A DNA stretch of 64,000 nt from the NCBI GenBank assembly GCA_002077045.2, contig KZ111146.1, positions 887,657 to 951,656 of the forward strand, written 5' to 3'. The DNA comes from Rachicladosporium sp. CCFEE 5018. Its lineage: Eukaryota; Ascomycota; Dothideomycetes; Cladosporiales; Cladosporiaceae. This document shows positions 32,148 to 42,572 of the stretch, piece by piece (position 1 is the first letter of the stretch; each line of letters starts with the position of its first letter). Made by a program: the position numbers and the translations under genes. The notes beneath the pieces were generated by a model. The model was not told where the DNA came from and searched no databases. It was given only the letters and a program-made list of their open reading frames with translations.

Positions 32148-33711
32148 TTACCACCGTCCACCCTTCATCGTAAAGACACCGCCTCCAAAGTCGCCTCTAT
32201 TCCACCGCGCAATGTCTTGCCCACACATTTCCCACAGCTTCGCGTTGAGACTGTCCCGCCTCTGCTGTTCGTGTCTCCGCTTCTCAGCCGAAGAAGGTGA
32301 CCGTGGCTTGAAGACACCACCGCCCGCATCTGCAGGCGTAGCAAAGCCGAACAGATCTCTAGACCTCGGCAGCTGCTTACGGGGACTCCGGAAGTCAAGC
32401 ACACCCTTGCCGCGCTGCTTCCGAGGCGAGACCGAAGCCGGGTCGACGTCGTGGTAGGGCGTGTCAGCTGCGAGTGGGTGTGAGAAGATGTTCTGGGGTG
32501 TGATGTTGCGGTCTCGCTCTTGTGCGTCGCGGCTGCTTTCGGGGCGTGGCTGGTCCAGACGTCCATTGCCAGGGAGAGGTGCGAAGAGAGGTGCACGCCA
32601 CTTGGCTGGACTCTTTCGAGGGCTTTTGCACGGGCTCTTGACTGGGCTGGGTGGGTACTCGGTGTCCATCTCGTCATCTTCATCGCTACTTGACAGGACT
32701 GGGGAAGGCAGTACAGGTATCGTGTCGTCAATCCTCAGCTCGCCAAGCGGCACACCTTCGCCGCGCGGTCTTCGTGGGGTAGCAGCTCGCGGAGTCTGTA
32801 CGGGAGGCGGCACAGGTGAACGCAGCTCGTCGTTCTCTTGGTCAGAGTCCGTCGCTGTCTCCTCTCCGATATGTTTTGCGAAGTCGCTCCCACTTGCCGT
32901 GCGATCTCGGGTGTTGAATACGTCGTCCTGGCTCTCTTGCGCGACGAATATGCGATTGCTAGGCGCATGTCGCCGCCGTTGATGTGCACCACTCGGTGTG
33001 TCCTCTGTGCTTCGATTTGCAGCAGCGGCTCGTACTCTTGCGAGGGTTCGCCGTCGTCTCACTGGTGCTTGCGGGCGCGTTGTCGCATCCTCTAGTACCT
33101 CTACAGTCTCCTCCGCAACTGAACCCGCCGCCACATTACGCTCCTGCCCTCTCTCCTGTGCCTCCTTGACCGCGTCCACCAGCGACCTCGGTATACTTGC
33201 ATGGATCCCCGTCATCAACGTCGCTCTCCTCGCAAACACCTCGTAACCCTCCTGTATCAGCGCCCCAGCCTCCGCATTCAGCGCACTATCCGGATTCGGC
33301 TGTATCAACAGACACGATATCGTCACGAGTACATCCCTCAGCGTCAATTTCACATCCCAGTCTCGCTTCAGCGTCTCGACGCACACTCCGCCAGTCTGAG
33401 GGTCGACATTCGGGTGGAAGATAGTGGTGCGGAAGTGCGCTGTGGGTGGTTGCGAGGGGTATGTAGGCGGGATGGTCAGGTGGAGCTTGTAGACGCCGGC
33501 GCTGAACGGCGTGTGCTGGGGGCCGGCGAGGTAGACGTCGAGTTGTGTGAGGTCGTCTGAGGTGTCGGCGGAGGGGGCGAAGAAGTAGTTGGGCGGGAGG
33601 AGTTGGCTGTGGAGGGCGGCGTGCTCGGCGGCGAGGCGGCGGAGTGATTTGGAGTTCTGTTGAGGTGATTAGTGGGTGTATGCCAGAGTTGCCGCTCATT
33701 GAACTCACCAT
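32148..33711 (-). CDS. UBE2S: UBE2S-like ubiquitin-conjugating enzyme E2 (copy 2)
   Basis: Paralog of 3102-4665, also about 503 residues, with the same ATG-only first exon (33711-33709) and 52-bp intron (33708-33657). The UBC core, HPN motif and catalytic Cys are unchanged. The tail differs more, for example APLPGNGRLDQ against APLQDSARLDH, and the basic Ser-Pro repeat reads SPVKSPCKSPRKSPAK, with Cys for Arg in one unit. Divergence is concentrated in the tail; the core region (about 32985-33711) is nearly identical to copy 1. Confidence 0.87.
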
Positions 33712-33994
33712 GCTTCTGATATGCTGTTAGCCTATGCTGCTACGTAGGTCTGGTACATCTCACGCCGAAATCTGTCAAATGTAGGTTACAGCCGTCGTTG
33801 CGTGAGTGGATCGCGTTCATTCACTTTCGCTGCGCGATTTGAGGAAGTCGCGAACGTCACGCGAGAAGTCTTGGCAATTTCATGGGCTGAGATAGTTGTG
33901 CCTTGACAGCATGTAAGTATGGCTAGACGTAATTAACATTGCTACTGATCACTCCTCATGACTATCATTCCGCTTGCATCGTATTTGTCGCCCC

Positions 33995-35782
33995 TCAGTC
34001 GCAGTGTTGCTCTCCCTTCGGCACTGGGCCCGTGGCCTTGAAGATCGTTTCGTCCCACCCCTTAGGCGCGGCGTTCCCTCCACCGACAACGCCCGCATTT
34101 GCCTTATACCCTCCCTCAGCCTGCGAGAGGTCTAGTCGACGCTGCGTCTCGGTGATAACCGCTGCCGCCGCATGCTCGTTCCAACGCTCGTGCTCGAGGA
34201 AATGCTTATATAGAATGTACAACAGGTACACATCGCCAATGGCGTACTTGAGCAGTATCTGTGGTAACGGGCGGACGGCGGAGGGATCTTCGCAATGAGT
34301 ATCGCCGACATCTGCGGCGTTGACGTAGGTCGGAGGGGCGGCCGCGCTGGGTTGAGAGGCCTGGGTGATGGTGAGATCTGGGAATTCTGCCGAAGCATCA
34401 CTGTCCGATTCGCCCGTCTGTGGAATGCTTGAGTGCTCGGACGACTCACTGCCGAGGGTGTAGTGGCTGTTGTCGCCAACTTGAGAAGCACTATCCTCTT
34501 TGTATCTGCATGTCGGACAGCCGTTGACCCGGAGCAACGTCCGCGCAGTCGCAGCCTTCGCTGCTTCCTTTGCCAGCGTGTGCTCAGCTTCCTCCTCCGG
34601 CGTCATCTGTTTTGCCGCTTTCTTGGCAGCTTTCGAGTCTCCACCGAAGATTTTGTACTCAGCTTCTGCTTCAGCAAGACGTCCGCCCATTGCTTGCCCA
34701 ACCCAGTACTTGGCGGTGCTCCAGCGGGCAAGTGTCGCATCCGAGAGTGTCTTGTTGAGGCGAGTGGGTAATGACATGGCGAGCGACTTGACGGTGCTGC
34801 GCTCTTTCTTCAAGCAACGGCGCGTGATAACGTCCATGAGCTGCACGTCGATCGCACCAGCAAGCGAGATGTTGTAGAGAGCTTCCAGCGCTTCGCTGTC
34901 GCTGCGACAGTCCCAGAGAAGCTTCTTGCGCGAGGCATCTTCGATGATCGTACCCATAGAGACCATGACTTCACCGATGAAGACGGAGGTGTCGAATGCA
35001 GCGCGGTCGAGAGTAGTCACATCGAGCAGGAAGACGTGGTCGATTGAGCGGACATGGGCCTGCATGAGGGAGCTTGTGCCATCGTGGCCAAGATTCAGGC
35101 CCTCGAAGTCCAGGGTCAGATTCGGCTCGTCGCCAGCGCTTACGTCGGCCGCGCAGATCACCATTATCATCTCTTGCACCTTCTCATCGGTGTCCATCAT
35201 CGTGAAATCTGGCACGGGAATATCGCGCAGATGCATAGCCCTGGCCATCAGATCGAGCTCCTTGGGAGAATGACGCTCCCATGTTTCGACCTTGCCTGCA
35301 AGCTTCCCAAAGTTGCTCGCTATACCCTCGACATTGAACGCAGCATACAACTCCGAGCTGGTGAACTTGTGGACGTCCTGACACATCGCGTTGAGTAGGT
35401 CGGAGACCTGGTTGGCTCTGCACAGGTTTGTCTTGTACAGCTCGCTGTAGGAGTCGTGCACATAGTCCGTTGCGACCTCGTCTTTTGGCCTCTTGCGATA
35501 CGCGGTTATGCAAGCTTGCAGCGAGCTGGCCAGTCTAGTGAACATGTCAGAGATGGGATCCTCCGCAGAAGAAGCAGGGCTGGTGGTTATTGCAGCGGTC
35601 CCGGGTGCGCTGCTAGAGTGATCCTGCGCATCTGGTCCCACAACATGCGCATCGGAGAGACTTGTCGTTGTGGTCTCACTGCCTGCAGCTGACCCTGGCG
35701 AGAGCCCAAGCATTGCCCAAAGGCTACTGTTGACACCCCTCCCACCCCAGGGAGATGTCAGCCGTGTCCGGCATGTCAGCAT
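33995..35782 (-). CDS. DEDDy-type 3'-5' exonuclease domain protein (copy 2, shifted start)
   Basis: Paralog of 4949-6739. All three Exo motifs are intact (LTLDFEGLNLGHDGT, LLWDCRSDSEAL, YAIGDVYLLYILY). An extra C in the run at 35736-35739 breaks the ancestral frame: the ATG matching copy 1 (35786-35784) now meets TAG after about 20 codons. An overlapping ATG four bases downstream (35782) enters the correct body frame and gives MLTCRTRLTSPWGG before joining GVNSSLWAML, about 595 residues. The frame is also open further upstream to 35974. The CPTC pair is kept (CPTCRYKED here, CPTCGHKED in copy 1). Confidence 0.8.
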   Translation of the reverse strand: MLTCRTRLTSPWGGRGVNSSLWAMLGLSPGSAAGSETTTTSLSDAHVVGPDAQDHSSSAPGTAAITTSPASSAEDPISDMFTRLASSLQACITAYRKRPKDEVATDYVHDSYSELYKTNLCRANQVSDLLNAMCQDVHKFTSSELYAAFNVEGIASNFGKLAGKVETWERHSPKELDLMARAMHLRDIPVPDFTMMDTDEKVQEMIMVICAADVSAGDEPNLTLDFEGLNLGHDGTSSLMQAHVRSIDHVFLLDVTTLDRAAFDTSVFIGEVMVSMGTIIEDASRKKLLWDCRSDSEALEALYNISLAGAIDVQLMDVITRRCLKKERSTVKSLAMSLPTRLNKTLSDATLARWSTAKYWVGQAMGGRLAEAEAEYKIFGGDSKAAKKAAKQMTPEEEAEHTLAKEAAKAATARTLLRVNGCPTCRYKEDSASQVGDNSHYTLGSESSEHSSIPQTGESDSDASAEFPDLTITQASQPSAAAPPTYVNAADVGDTHCEDPSAVRPLPQILLKYAIGDVYLLYILYKHFLEHERWNEHAAAAVITETQRRLDLSQAEGGYKANAGVVGGGNAAPKGWDETIFKATGPVPKGEQHCD

Positions 35783-35786
35783 CCAT

Positions 35787-36199
35787 GACGCAGTGTCGGT
35801 ATATAGCTGTGTGATTGAGGTGGAATGGTACCAGGGTGCTGTACAGAGAGGTCGAGATCGACTAGAGGTCTTTGTGTGTCGTAGCGTAAGAGTGCAGAGT
35901 ATGAGTGACCAAGAGTGTAGGAGGTGTGCAAAATTTATCAAATGGTGCAGGAAGGGACAGAGCAAGTCATTCACTTACCACTAGCTCCCGCTGGCGTCTT
36001 GCTCGTGCAAACACCGATTTAGCTACGGGGTGACGGACAAAGCCAGACATTCACGTCCTTGTTGCCGTGTCGTGGCTTCACCAATTGTTCTTCTGCAAGC
36101 TGGATGAGGTCTCCTGAGGGGAGTCAACAGAAGTGAAGGCAACATAGTCTGCGGCTCCGTCGATTACGATGTGATTCGGAACAGTTTCCTTGAAGGCCG
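35787..36199. other. Intergenic, exonuclease promoter (copy 2)
   Basis: Counterpart of 6740-7153, with only a few differences and almost none toward the TBCE end. No gene supported. Confidence 0.5.
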
Positions 36200-36396
36200 G
36201 TCAACGCAGTTCAACACGGATAGTGCCTTCTTGCCCATCGATGTAGGTTGCCAGTAACCGTGTCCCTGGTACAAGCTCGACCTCTCGATCGATCCACTGC
36301 TGGCGTCCCACAGCTTCGTCTTCCTCGTCACTGCTGTCCCACCACTCCGGTCCGTCGTTCTGCGTAGTCCGTACTGGGTCTCGCTCTCCAGTTTCC
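36200..36396 (-). CDS. PAC2: TBCE/Pac2, 3' end only (cut by gap)
   Basis: The last 65 or so codons of TBCE, from ETGERDPVRTTQNDGPEWW to IRVELR and the stop, identical to 7154-7350. The remaining 495 or so codons would lie in the N gap. Whether a full second gene exists cannot be told from this window. Confidence 0.9.
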
Positions 36397-36496
36397 NNNN
36401 NNNNNNNNNNNNNNNNNNNNNNNNNNNNNNNNNNNNNNNNNNNNNNNNNNNNNNNNNNNNNNNNNNNNNNNNNNNNNNNNNNNNNNNNNNNNNNNN
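36397..36496. other. Assembly gap (100 N)
   Basis: Exactly 100 N. Its left flank equals copy 1 up to 7350 and its right flank equals 18307 onward. If the second copy is collinear with the first, about 11 kb (TBCE, SDR, SGM1, RRP42, IME2) is missing here. Confidence 0.98.
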
Positions 36497-36916
36497 GAGG
36501 GTGAAGGTGAGACAAGCGTTGCACTGCGGAGCCTGTCGTTCAGATAGGGACGAAATTAGGAGATATTCGATCGGAGGCGTAGTGCCAGGAAAGTATCGGT
36601 TCGGGACGGCGCTGGGAAGTGTGTCGGGAAGCACCACGCGAAATGAGACAAGCGGCGGCGCGAGCAGGTCGCGTCAGCTTGCTTTGATCTCTGTTATCGA
36701 CGGAGGTAGACGGCGATGAGAGTCCGGCAATCCAGCGGCTTCAGGTCAGAGGGCCGGCATGCTGCTTGACACCGTTGCCAGGGTCGGTGATGAGGTGTAG
36801 AAATGAAGCTGGCAATTGATGGGACTAGCAGTGGTTCCAGAAGGGCGCATGGACTGCCAGCGCAGACGGGCGCCGCGTTGACGACCAGGACTGCCGTTGA
36901 TGTCCCTGTGAATCGG
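36497..36916. repeat. 420-bp segment identical to 18307-18726 (copy 2)
   Basis: No difference seen from the IME2 upstream segment. It continues at 36917 into sequence not found elsewhere in the window. Confidence 0.97.
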
Positions 36917-38364
36917 CGCGCTAGTGGTTGCGAGGACGGTGGAAGTGAGGTCAAATCAAGCGGCGAAGATTCGATGAAGGAAAGGGTAGTGTTTCAATGA
37001 TCGTTATCCTGAATGATGGCTTGATCGTACTGCGATTATCGACGCAGCACTCGACCCGACCGCAGCATCGCGGACGGACAGGATTGCTGCACTCTGCCGT
37101 CAGCCTTGTCACAAAGTGGCAGGGGATGTGGCGCTGGCAAATTTGGCACTTTCGGAGTCCGTCGCACGCTATGCCCGTTTCATCCCCTATATCCCTTCGA
37201 AACACTCTCCGGCGTGTCTTCCACGGCCTTTGATAAACACCACCTAATATATCCCATAGAACGACTATTCGTCATCCCACTCTCTACATCAAACGCAGCA
37301 GATCTCCTTCTGCCTGTTTCCCACGCCGCACGTGCGTTACCGCGTGGCCGCCATCCTCCTTACGTCGCGAATGGCAGACGTCACCGTCTTTCTGTGCGAC
37401 CAAGCCCGATTCCTGCACTCCCTCCCACGCAGCAGATTCGATTTCTCCGTCACCGCGCCACATCCTCCTGCATCGCATTTCACCAACAACAACGCGTCGC
37501 GCACTCATCACCATGCGCGATCGAAGTGCGCGCACATCGTGGCTCGGGTAGCCACTTTTCCCCTGAACCCAAACACCACATTGGCTACCTTAGCTCGAAT
37601 TTCTTGCTTTCGTGCCTGGCAATCTGCACGCTATTGGGTCGCTAGTCGGCCTTTTGCATCGGCAGACAAAAGTCGACGTGCCGTGCGATTCTGACGATGA
37701 TGCGAGTGTCTATTTTGGTCGCTTGCTGCAACCTCGTCGTTCTCTGTCGAATCTCAGTAGTACTGGTGTCAATTCGTGGTACGCTGAGTGCGCGCAGCTC
37801 AGCGGGTGCACGCTGTAACTTGCATCGAGACGGTCGTGGCGAGAGACGAGCGTAAAGTCATGCCACCAGAGACAGGCCCTGTCTGGACAAATCTCAGTCT
37901 GACATCCCGAAACTCTGTCATCGTCTCTTAGCTTCACCGCAAGGCCCGGGCCACGCATCCGGTTGGCTGTCAAGTTTCCATCACCGAAAGGCTGGAGACA
38001 TACCCGACCAGGACCTCCCGGTTTCCTCCGCTACTCGCTGGAACTTCGAGGTTGTTGTGAAAGGAGTGATGATGTCGTCACAACGGACCAAACGATGCGT
38101 CGATTCGTGAATGATGAGTTGGAGCGTATTCGACAGCACGACATGACCATCACAAACTATGGGCTACTACTCGGTGATGTTCTATTGGCTACTCCTCGGT
38201 GATGGTAATGAACGCGCTCGACACCGCATGCCTCTCGTGAAGAAGGGATATCCTTGCGTGGGCTCGCAGAGCCTCACGAAGCACAGCGGATGGGACAGCC
38301 AGAGTCTCATGACAAGGTGATCACTCTCGCTTTGCAGATGCAAGGTATGTAGGTACCAGTCTCA
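36917..38364. other. Intergenic, 1.45 kb
   Basis: No gene supported. Several frames of 80-180 codons exist on the plus strand (about 37106-37694) but are rich in Arg, Ser and His, overlap each other and show no domain or splice support. By position this could be the distal upstream region of a second IME2 copy. Confidence 0.5.
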
Positions 38365-40445
38365 CTAATTCGCAGCGTACGCTTTCCAGTATTTCCTTTG
38401 TCTCAAGTCTTCGACGAGCCCAACCAGAAGAACCCGGTAGCTAGCTACACAAACCACAATAGTCATCACCAATCCCCCAACCCAAGGCAACGAAGCCGCA
38501 GCAGCAAGGTCCGAAGAATTCTTGAAGAGCACCACCCACCCCTTACTCCCCATTCCAAATGCATTGCCTTCACACCAACAGTTGTTGTAGCCTCCCGTAA
38601 ATTCCATCCAAGAGCTGATGATGAGCAAGGCGGTGTTCAGGACGGAGAGTGTCTTGCCCAAGTATCTGAACAGCACTGCTGCACCGCAGAGAGCACTGTG
38701 GGAAAAGTCCCGCTCGTAGACGTTCTGCTGTGGTTGTCGTGGTGTTGGTGTTCGGATTGTTAGACGGGTCACGTTGGAACTGCTTGAAGGGATCTAGGAT
38801 GTGCTCGCTTTGATAGCGCAGCATAGCTGCGTGACTGAAGAGAGTGGCGATCATGAGGAAGAGCCAGGCCAATGTTGCGACTCCGCCATATAGCAGGTAG
38901 CTCCCGGAGCGACAGCCCAGACCTACTGTCGGAGTGGTGTAGGCGATCAAGACAGAGGCGTCTGTGGTGCCCCATTGGAGAAAGAGGGCCGCACAGCTGG
39001 CCCCGATGATGCGGCGGTAGACTTCAGCACGCATGCCACCCCATTTGGCGTAGGCTTTGATGCCGTTGGTGCCAATGCCGCAGTATCTTGCTGTGCCTTT
39101 GCTGTCGGCTGTTAGGCCGTGCGGACCCAAGTTCTGCAGCATAGGTGGGCTTGGGCCTTTGTCAGTGCAGAGCTTCTTCTCCCAGATGTTCTGGAGTGTG
39201 GCGGTGAACGCGCTTCGGAAGGTCTGCGCGAGCTGACTCCATGTGAAGAGTCGGGCGTAGTTGAAGATAGGGCCTTTGAGCTCCTCGTCTCCGCCAACAC
39301 TTGCACCCATCCAGGGCGGGATCTCGAGGCGTAGAGCGTTGGGTGTATTGAAGAAGCCCTGAGTTTGTGTATTGTGAGGAAAGAGCTGCGGGCTGAGACC
39401 CGGCCGGACCATCAGCCCTTGTTGCTCTGCTTTCATTGGTGTGTTGTGAGGAGGTTCTGGGGCGCAATATGCTGGCTCGTGGGCATTGGATAAGGCGTCC
39501 TCGATTGAGTGATCTGTCGCTTGAGTGCCGCAGCTGATATAACCCAGCACGATCGGAATCTGTTTCGACTTAGCTTCGTCTGCAGATATATGCCGACACT
39601 GTACTTACCAGCCATAGCCATAGGGTGCCGGATGAGATCTGTAACGCCGTCGCAGGATCACCAAGTTGCGCCATAAACGAAGCAATCACGGTGAACAAGT
39701 ATGCAATCGCTGCCAAAGCCACTTGCGCCACCAGAGGTGCTGTGACGCCTCGTCTGGTGCTCCTCAGCCGCTCCTCAAGCCTACGCCACCACACCGCGTT
39801 GCCTCACGTTCGGATTGCCCTGGAACACGATCAAACTGCTGAACCATCCTCGTTCTTGAGAAGCTCTCAGGGGGACCTGCTGCGCCTCTTGGAGCAGGTA
39901 TTGTGCAGACCTAATGGTCGCTTTGAAGTCTGGAAATGACTCCAACGTATCAGACCCGGCCTTTTCGCGCAAGATATCAAACTGCCGCTTAGTCCACAGC
40001 CGATTTAGGATCGTGATTGTCAACGAGTACGCAACGAGAGCAGGGCTGCCAACTGCGAGGCAGAACGACATGACGTTTCTCCAAGGATCGCCTGTCTCGT
40101 ATGGCAACTGCGCGGTCAGAGCGAGGTAAGGCAGGAAATAGTTCGTCATCGAAGAAGAAAAGCTCTGAAAGTCGAAGCGCTGTGCTAGGTGTCAGCGCAC
40201 TCTCTCTATGGTCGGAAACATACTGAACATACGTATGGCATGATGTTGGAATTGCATTGTGCATAGCAAGTGTCCACATCGATGCTCCAGGTCTGGCTAG
40301 TCAGGTCAGGCACTGAAAATCCATGTCCGTTGACTAGCCCAACATTCGCGAACCCGCTGTTGTTCAGCTGAGTGAGGCATCTAGCTTGCCATGACGTCTT
40401 GGTTGTGTTCGCGAAGATGTCGGCTAGTAGAGTTTGGTTGATCAT
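38365..40445 (-). pseudogene. Multispanning membrane protein of unknown function, two frame breaks
   Basis: I do not recognise a named family. It looks like a fungal integral membrane protein with an extracellular Cys-containing N-terminus (SIDVDTCYAQCNSNIMPY) and several hydrophobic segments (AYLFTVIASFMAQL, GTLWLWLIPIVLGY, VATLAWLFLMIATLF, LVMTIVVCVASYRVLLVG). Introns of 53 bp (40232-40180) and 49 bp (39608-39560) restore frame with good GT-AG ends. Two breaks do not: near 39795, where GNPNVRQ must jump one base to reach WWRRLEERLRSTRRG, and near 38710-38770, where a Thr/Asn-rich stretch precedes YERDFSHSALCGAAVLF in another frame. I found no intron of suitable length and phase for either. 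Either the gene is decaying or the assembly has indels. Confidence 0.6.
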
Positions 40446-41359
40446 GATCGTGCTCAGGCGTCAAATAATGATCTCGCACATAACAACAAAAGTACAAGGC
40501 TGCGAAAGGAGAGATGTGACAGGTGGCACAGGAAGTATACTTATAGCCTACCAGCGACCAACGTCCATCAACGGCACAGAGTCCGGCCTCATGTTCCTTC
40601 CAACAGTCATCAGGGGCGAGGTACAGGTAGCGGACAGCGTGCTAAGCGATTGTGGACGCGAAAGACGCCTCGGGAGCGACTCGGACAAGGCTGGGTTCTG
40701 GGCGGCCGCATTCATGATGTGGCCTGATACTGCAAGGCTGCACAGCTACATCCAGCCATGTGAGTGGACAATGCATTTGTACGTCGAGGCGTCGATCCTT
40801 GCGTTCCGATCTAGAGCGTATCCGAGATGTCGGACAACTCATGTCGATTGCGCACTTGCGCCTCACGTCTTGGCTCAGTGAAGTACTTTGCAACTTGCCG
40901 CAGCTCGCCATGGTTGCCGAATCATGAGGCTCAAGTTGCTGCCCCATGAAATAGCGCAATCTCAGCCACCGCCCATTTAAGATATATGAGCGGCACGGGT
41001 GATGCTATGGCTGCGGATCATCTGCGATCTGTAATCATTCCGTAGTAGGACATGCGTCGAGTCGCCGAGGATGCTACGGGGCTCACTATCTGAGTCCGAT
41101 TCCGCCCAAGTGCTAAATGAGCCGTTGGGCCATTGCTATGCAACCTCGCTTGCTTCCTGTATTGGGCGAAAAGTAGCGTGTGTCGTGTAACGAGGAGAGA
41201 GGGGCGATGAAGGAAGTGAGGTCAGATAAGAATTGGTTAACGTTTACCCAAAGCGGAGGAAGGAACGCGGGGCGAACCTACCCCGCTACCTTGTCGTTCC
41301 TCGATACCCAGACGCCAGGTATCTTAGATCTGTCTGGACCGACGGTACATTGCAGCAAA
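40446..41359. other. Divergent intergenic region, membrane protein / VPS25
   Basis: About 910 bases. The VPS25 frame is open for 60 codons upstream of its start, but that part is not conserved in the family. A plus-strand frame at 40372-40881 has no supporting signal. Confidence 0.5.
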
Positions 41360-41998
41360 ATGGCATCGTCGAGCTCCTCGCCAGTACCACCAACACTCAC
41401 CTCCGCCTACGCCGCTCCGCCACCCACTACGATCTCCACCGCCTCCACTTCAACAGTATTCACCTTCCCCACCTACACCTCCTTCCCACCCTTCTACACC
41501 CTCCAACCCAATCTCACCACTCGTGCGCGGCAACTAACCCTTTGGTCGAACCTCCTCACGACCTATTGCGCCTACCACCGCCTCTTCAAGCTCTCACTTT
41601 CCTCCCTCCCATCGAATCTCTTCGCCAACCCTTCAATTCACCGATCTCTCTCGCAACCCGATATTCGCACAGTCCTTGCCCATCTCGCCTTGCCCGCAAA
41701 CGGTGGCAGAGTTGAGTGGATACCCACCTCCTCACGTGCTGAGAAGCCGAACAGCTGCTGGGTGTATTGGCGAACGCCAACAGAGTGGGCCGATGCGATA
41801 TACGGCTGGGTAGACGAGACGGGGCAGAAAGGTGCGGTGCTGACGGTGTATGAGATTCGAGAGGGCGAGGCCGTGCAGAGTCAGGAGTGGAGAGGGATGG
41901 ATGAGGACTTGTTGAGGAAGGTGCTGGGGTTGTTGGTGAAGAGAGGGAAGGCGCAGATATTTGGGCAGGAGGAGACTGCTGGTGTGAAGTTCTTCTGA
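41360..41998 (+). CDS. VPS25: ESCRT-II subunit Vps25
   Basis: Winged-helix subunit of ESCRT-II, which links ESCRT-I to ESCRT-III at endosomes. Single exon, 212 residues from MASSSSSPVPP. The family signature is clear: YTSFPPFYTLQPNLTTRARQ, then LWSNLLTTYCAYHRLFKL, the first winged helix, and CWVYWRTPTEWADAIYGWV and VLTVYEIREGE in the second. The C-terminus (KRGKAQIFGQEETAGVKFF) is intact. A Ser/Thr/Pro-rich N-terminal extension of about 40 residues precedes the fold. Upstream in-frame codons to 41180 are judged untranslated. Confidence 0.93.
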   Translation: MASSSSSPVPPTLTSAYAAPPPTTISTASTSTVFTFPTYTSFPPFYTLQPNLTTRARQLTLWSNLLTTYCAYHRLFKLSLSSLPSNLFANPSIHRSLSQPDIRTVLAHLALPANGGRVEWIPTSSRAEKPNSCWVYWRTPTEWADAIYGWVDETGQKGAVLTVYEIREGEAVQSQEWRGMDEDLLRKVLGLLVKRGKAQIFGQEETAGVKFF

Positions 41999-42572
41999 GG
42001 CGGCAATATTGTCTACTTGCTTTACTTCAACCGTCGTGGGATGAGGCGAGATCCAGCTCAACGGCAGGGAGTCTACGACTTCGCCGCGCGATGTTCCCTG
42101 TTGAAGCCGGCGTCCTCAAGCTTCGCAAAGCGCGAACCCGCGTGCATCGCCTACACAGTGTCGCCAGTGGCACGTATCGCCATATGTTCCGTGCAGCCAC
42201 ACGAAACCATGAGCAGATACTATCAAGCGTCCCCTGTGGATTCGGAGTGCACTCGCGAACGCTCTCCTCTAGGTCAGCTCACGATTTGGATCCGCGATAC
42301 GCAGGCCAAGTGTCAGGCGGCAGGACTGGCGCTGCGCTGCCCGAGCAAGGGTCTCATGAAAGTTCCTGGGTCGAGGCCTGGCTCTACTATCGTCCGATAC
42401 TCGCGAGTGCTTCAGAAGGTGGAAGCCTCGGACATGGGTGTCGGTTCATAGATGCGGTAGGTCGCAGCGTCCGCCACCGCATTTATGACGCTGATCTGTT
42501 CGACCATGCTTGATAACTGTCCAGAAGTGGCGGTTCGAAAAGAGTGGAGCTTGGAGCCAGTGGACAGAACAC
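41999..42572. other. Intergenic between convergent VPS25 and ATP10
   Basis: About 570 bases between facing stops. Overlapping plus-strand frames have no support. No gene seen. Confidence 0.5.

Larger units (their letters stand above)
29064..36396. repeat. Duplicated block, copy 2
   Basis: Same genes, order and orientation as 1-7350. The offset between copies drifts from 29063 to about 29046 because of small indels. All CDS models survive. The copy ends at a 100-N gap inside TBCE, exactly where copy 1 continues into the rest of that gene. Confidence 0.97.

Noticed and set aside
36694..36954. 86-codon minus-strand frame next to gap 2
   Set aside because: No domain or splice support; it is the same noncoding sequence as 18504-18726 extended into the right flank.
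37106..37694. Overlapping plus-strand frames of 120-180 codons
   Set aside because: Two overlapping frames of similar quality, Arg/His/Ser-rich composition and no recognisable motif suggest chance frames in a GC-rich region.
39781..39800. A 54-bp intron (GTGAGG ... CACCAG) to explain the first frame break of the membrane protein
   Set aside because: Donor and acceptor look acceptable but the phase is wrong: splicing there does not restore the downstream frame.
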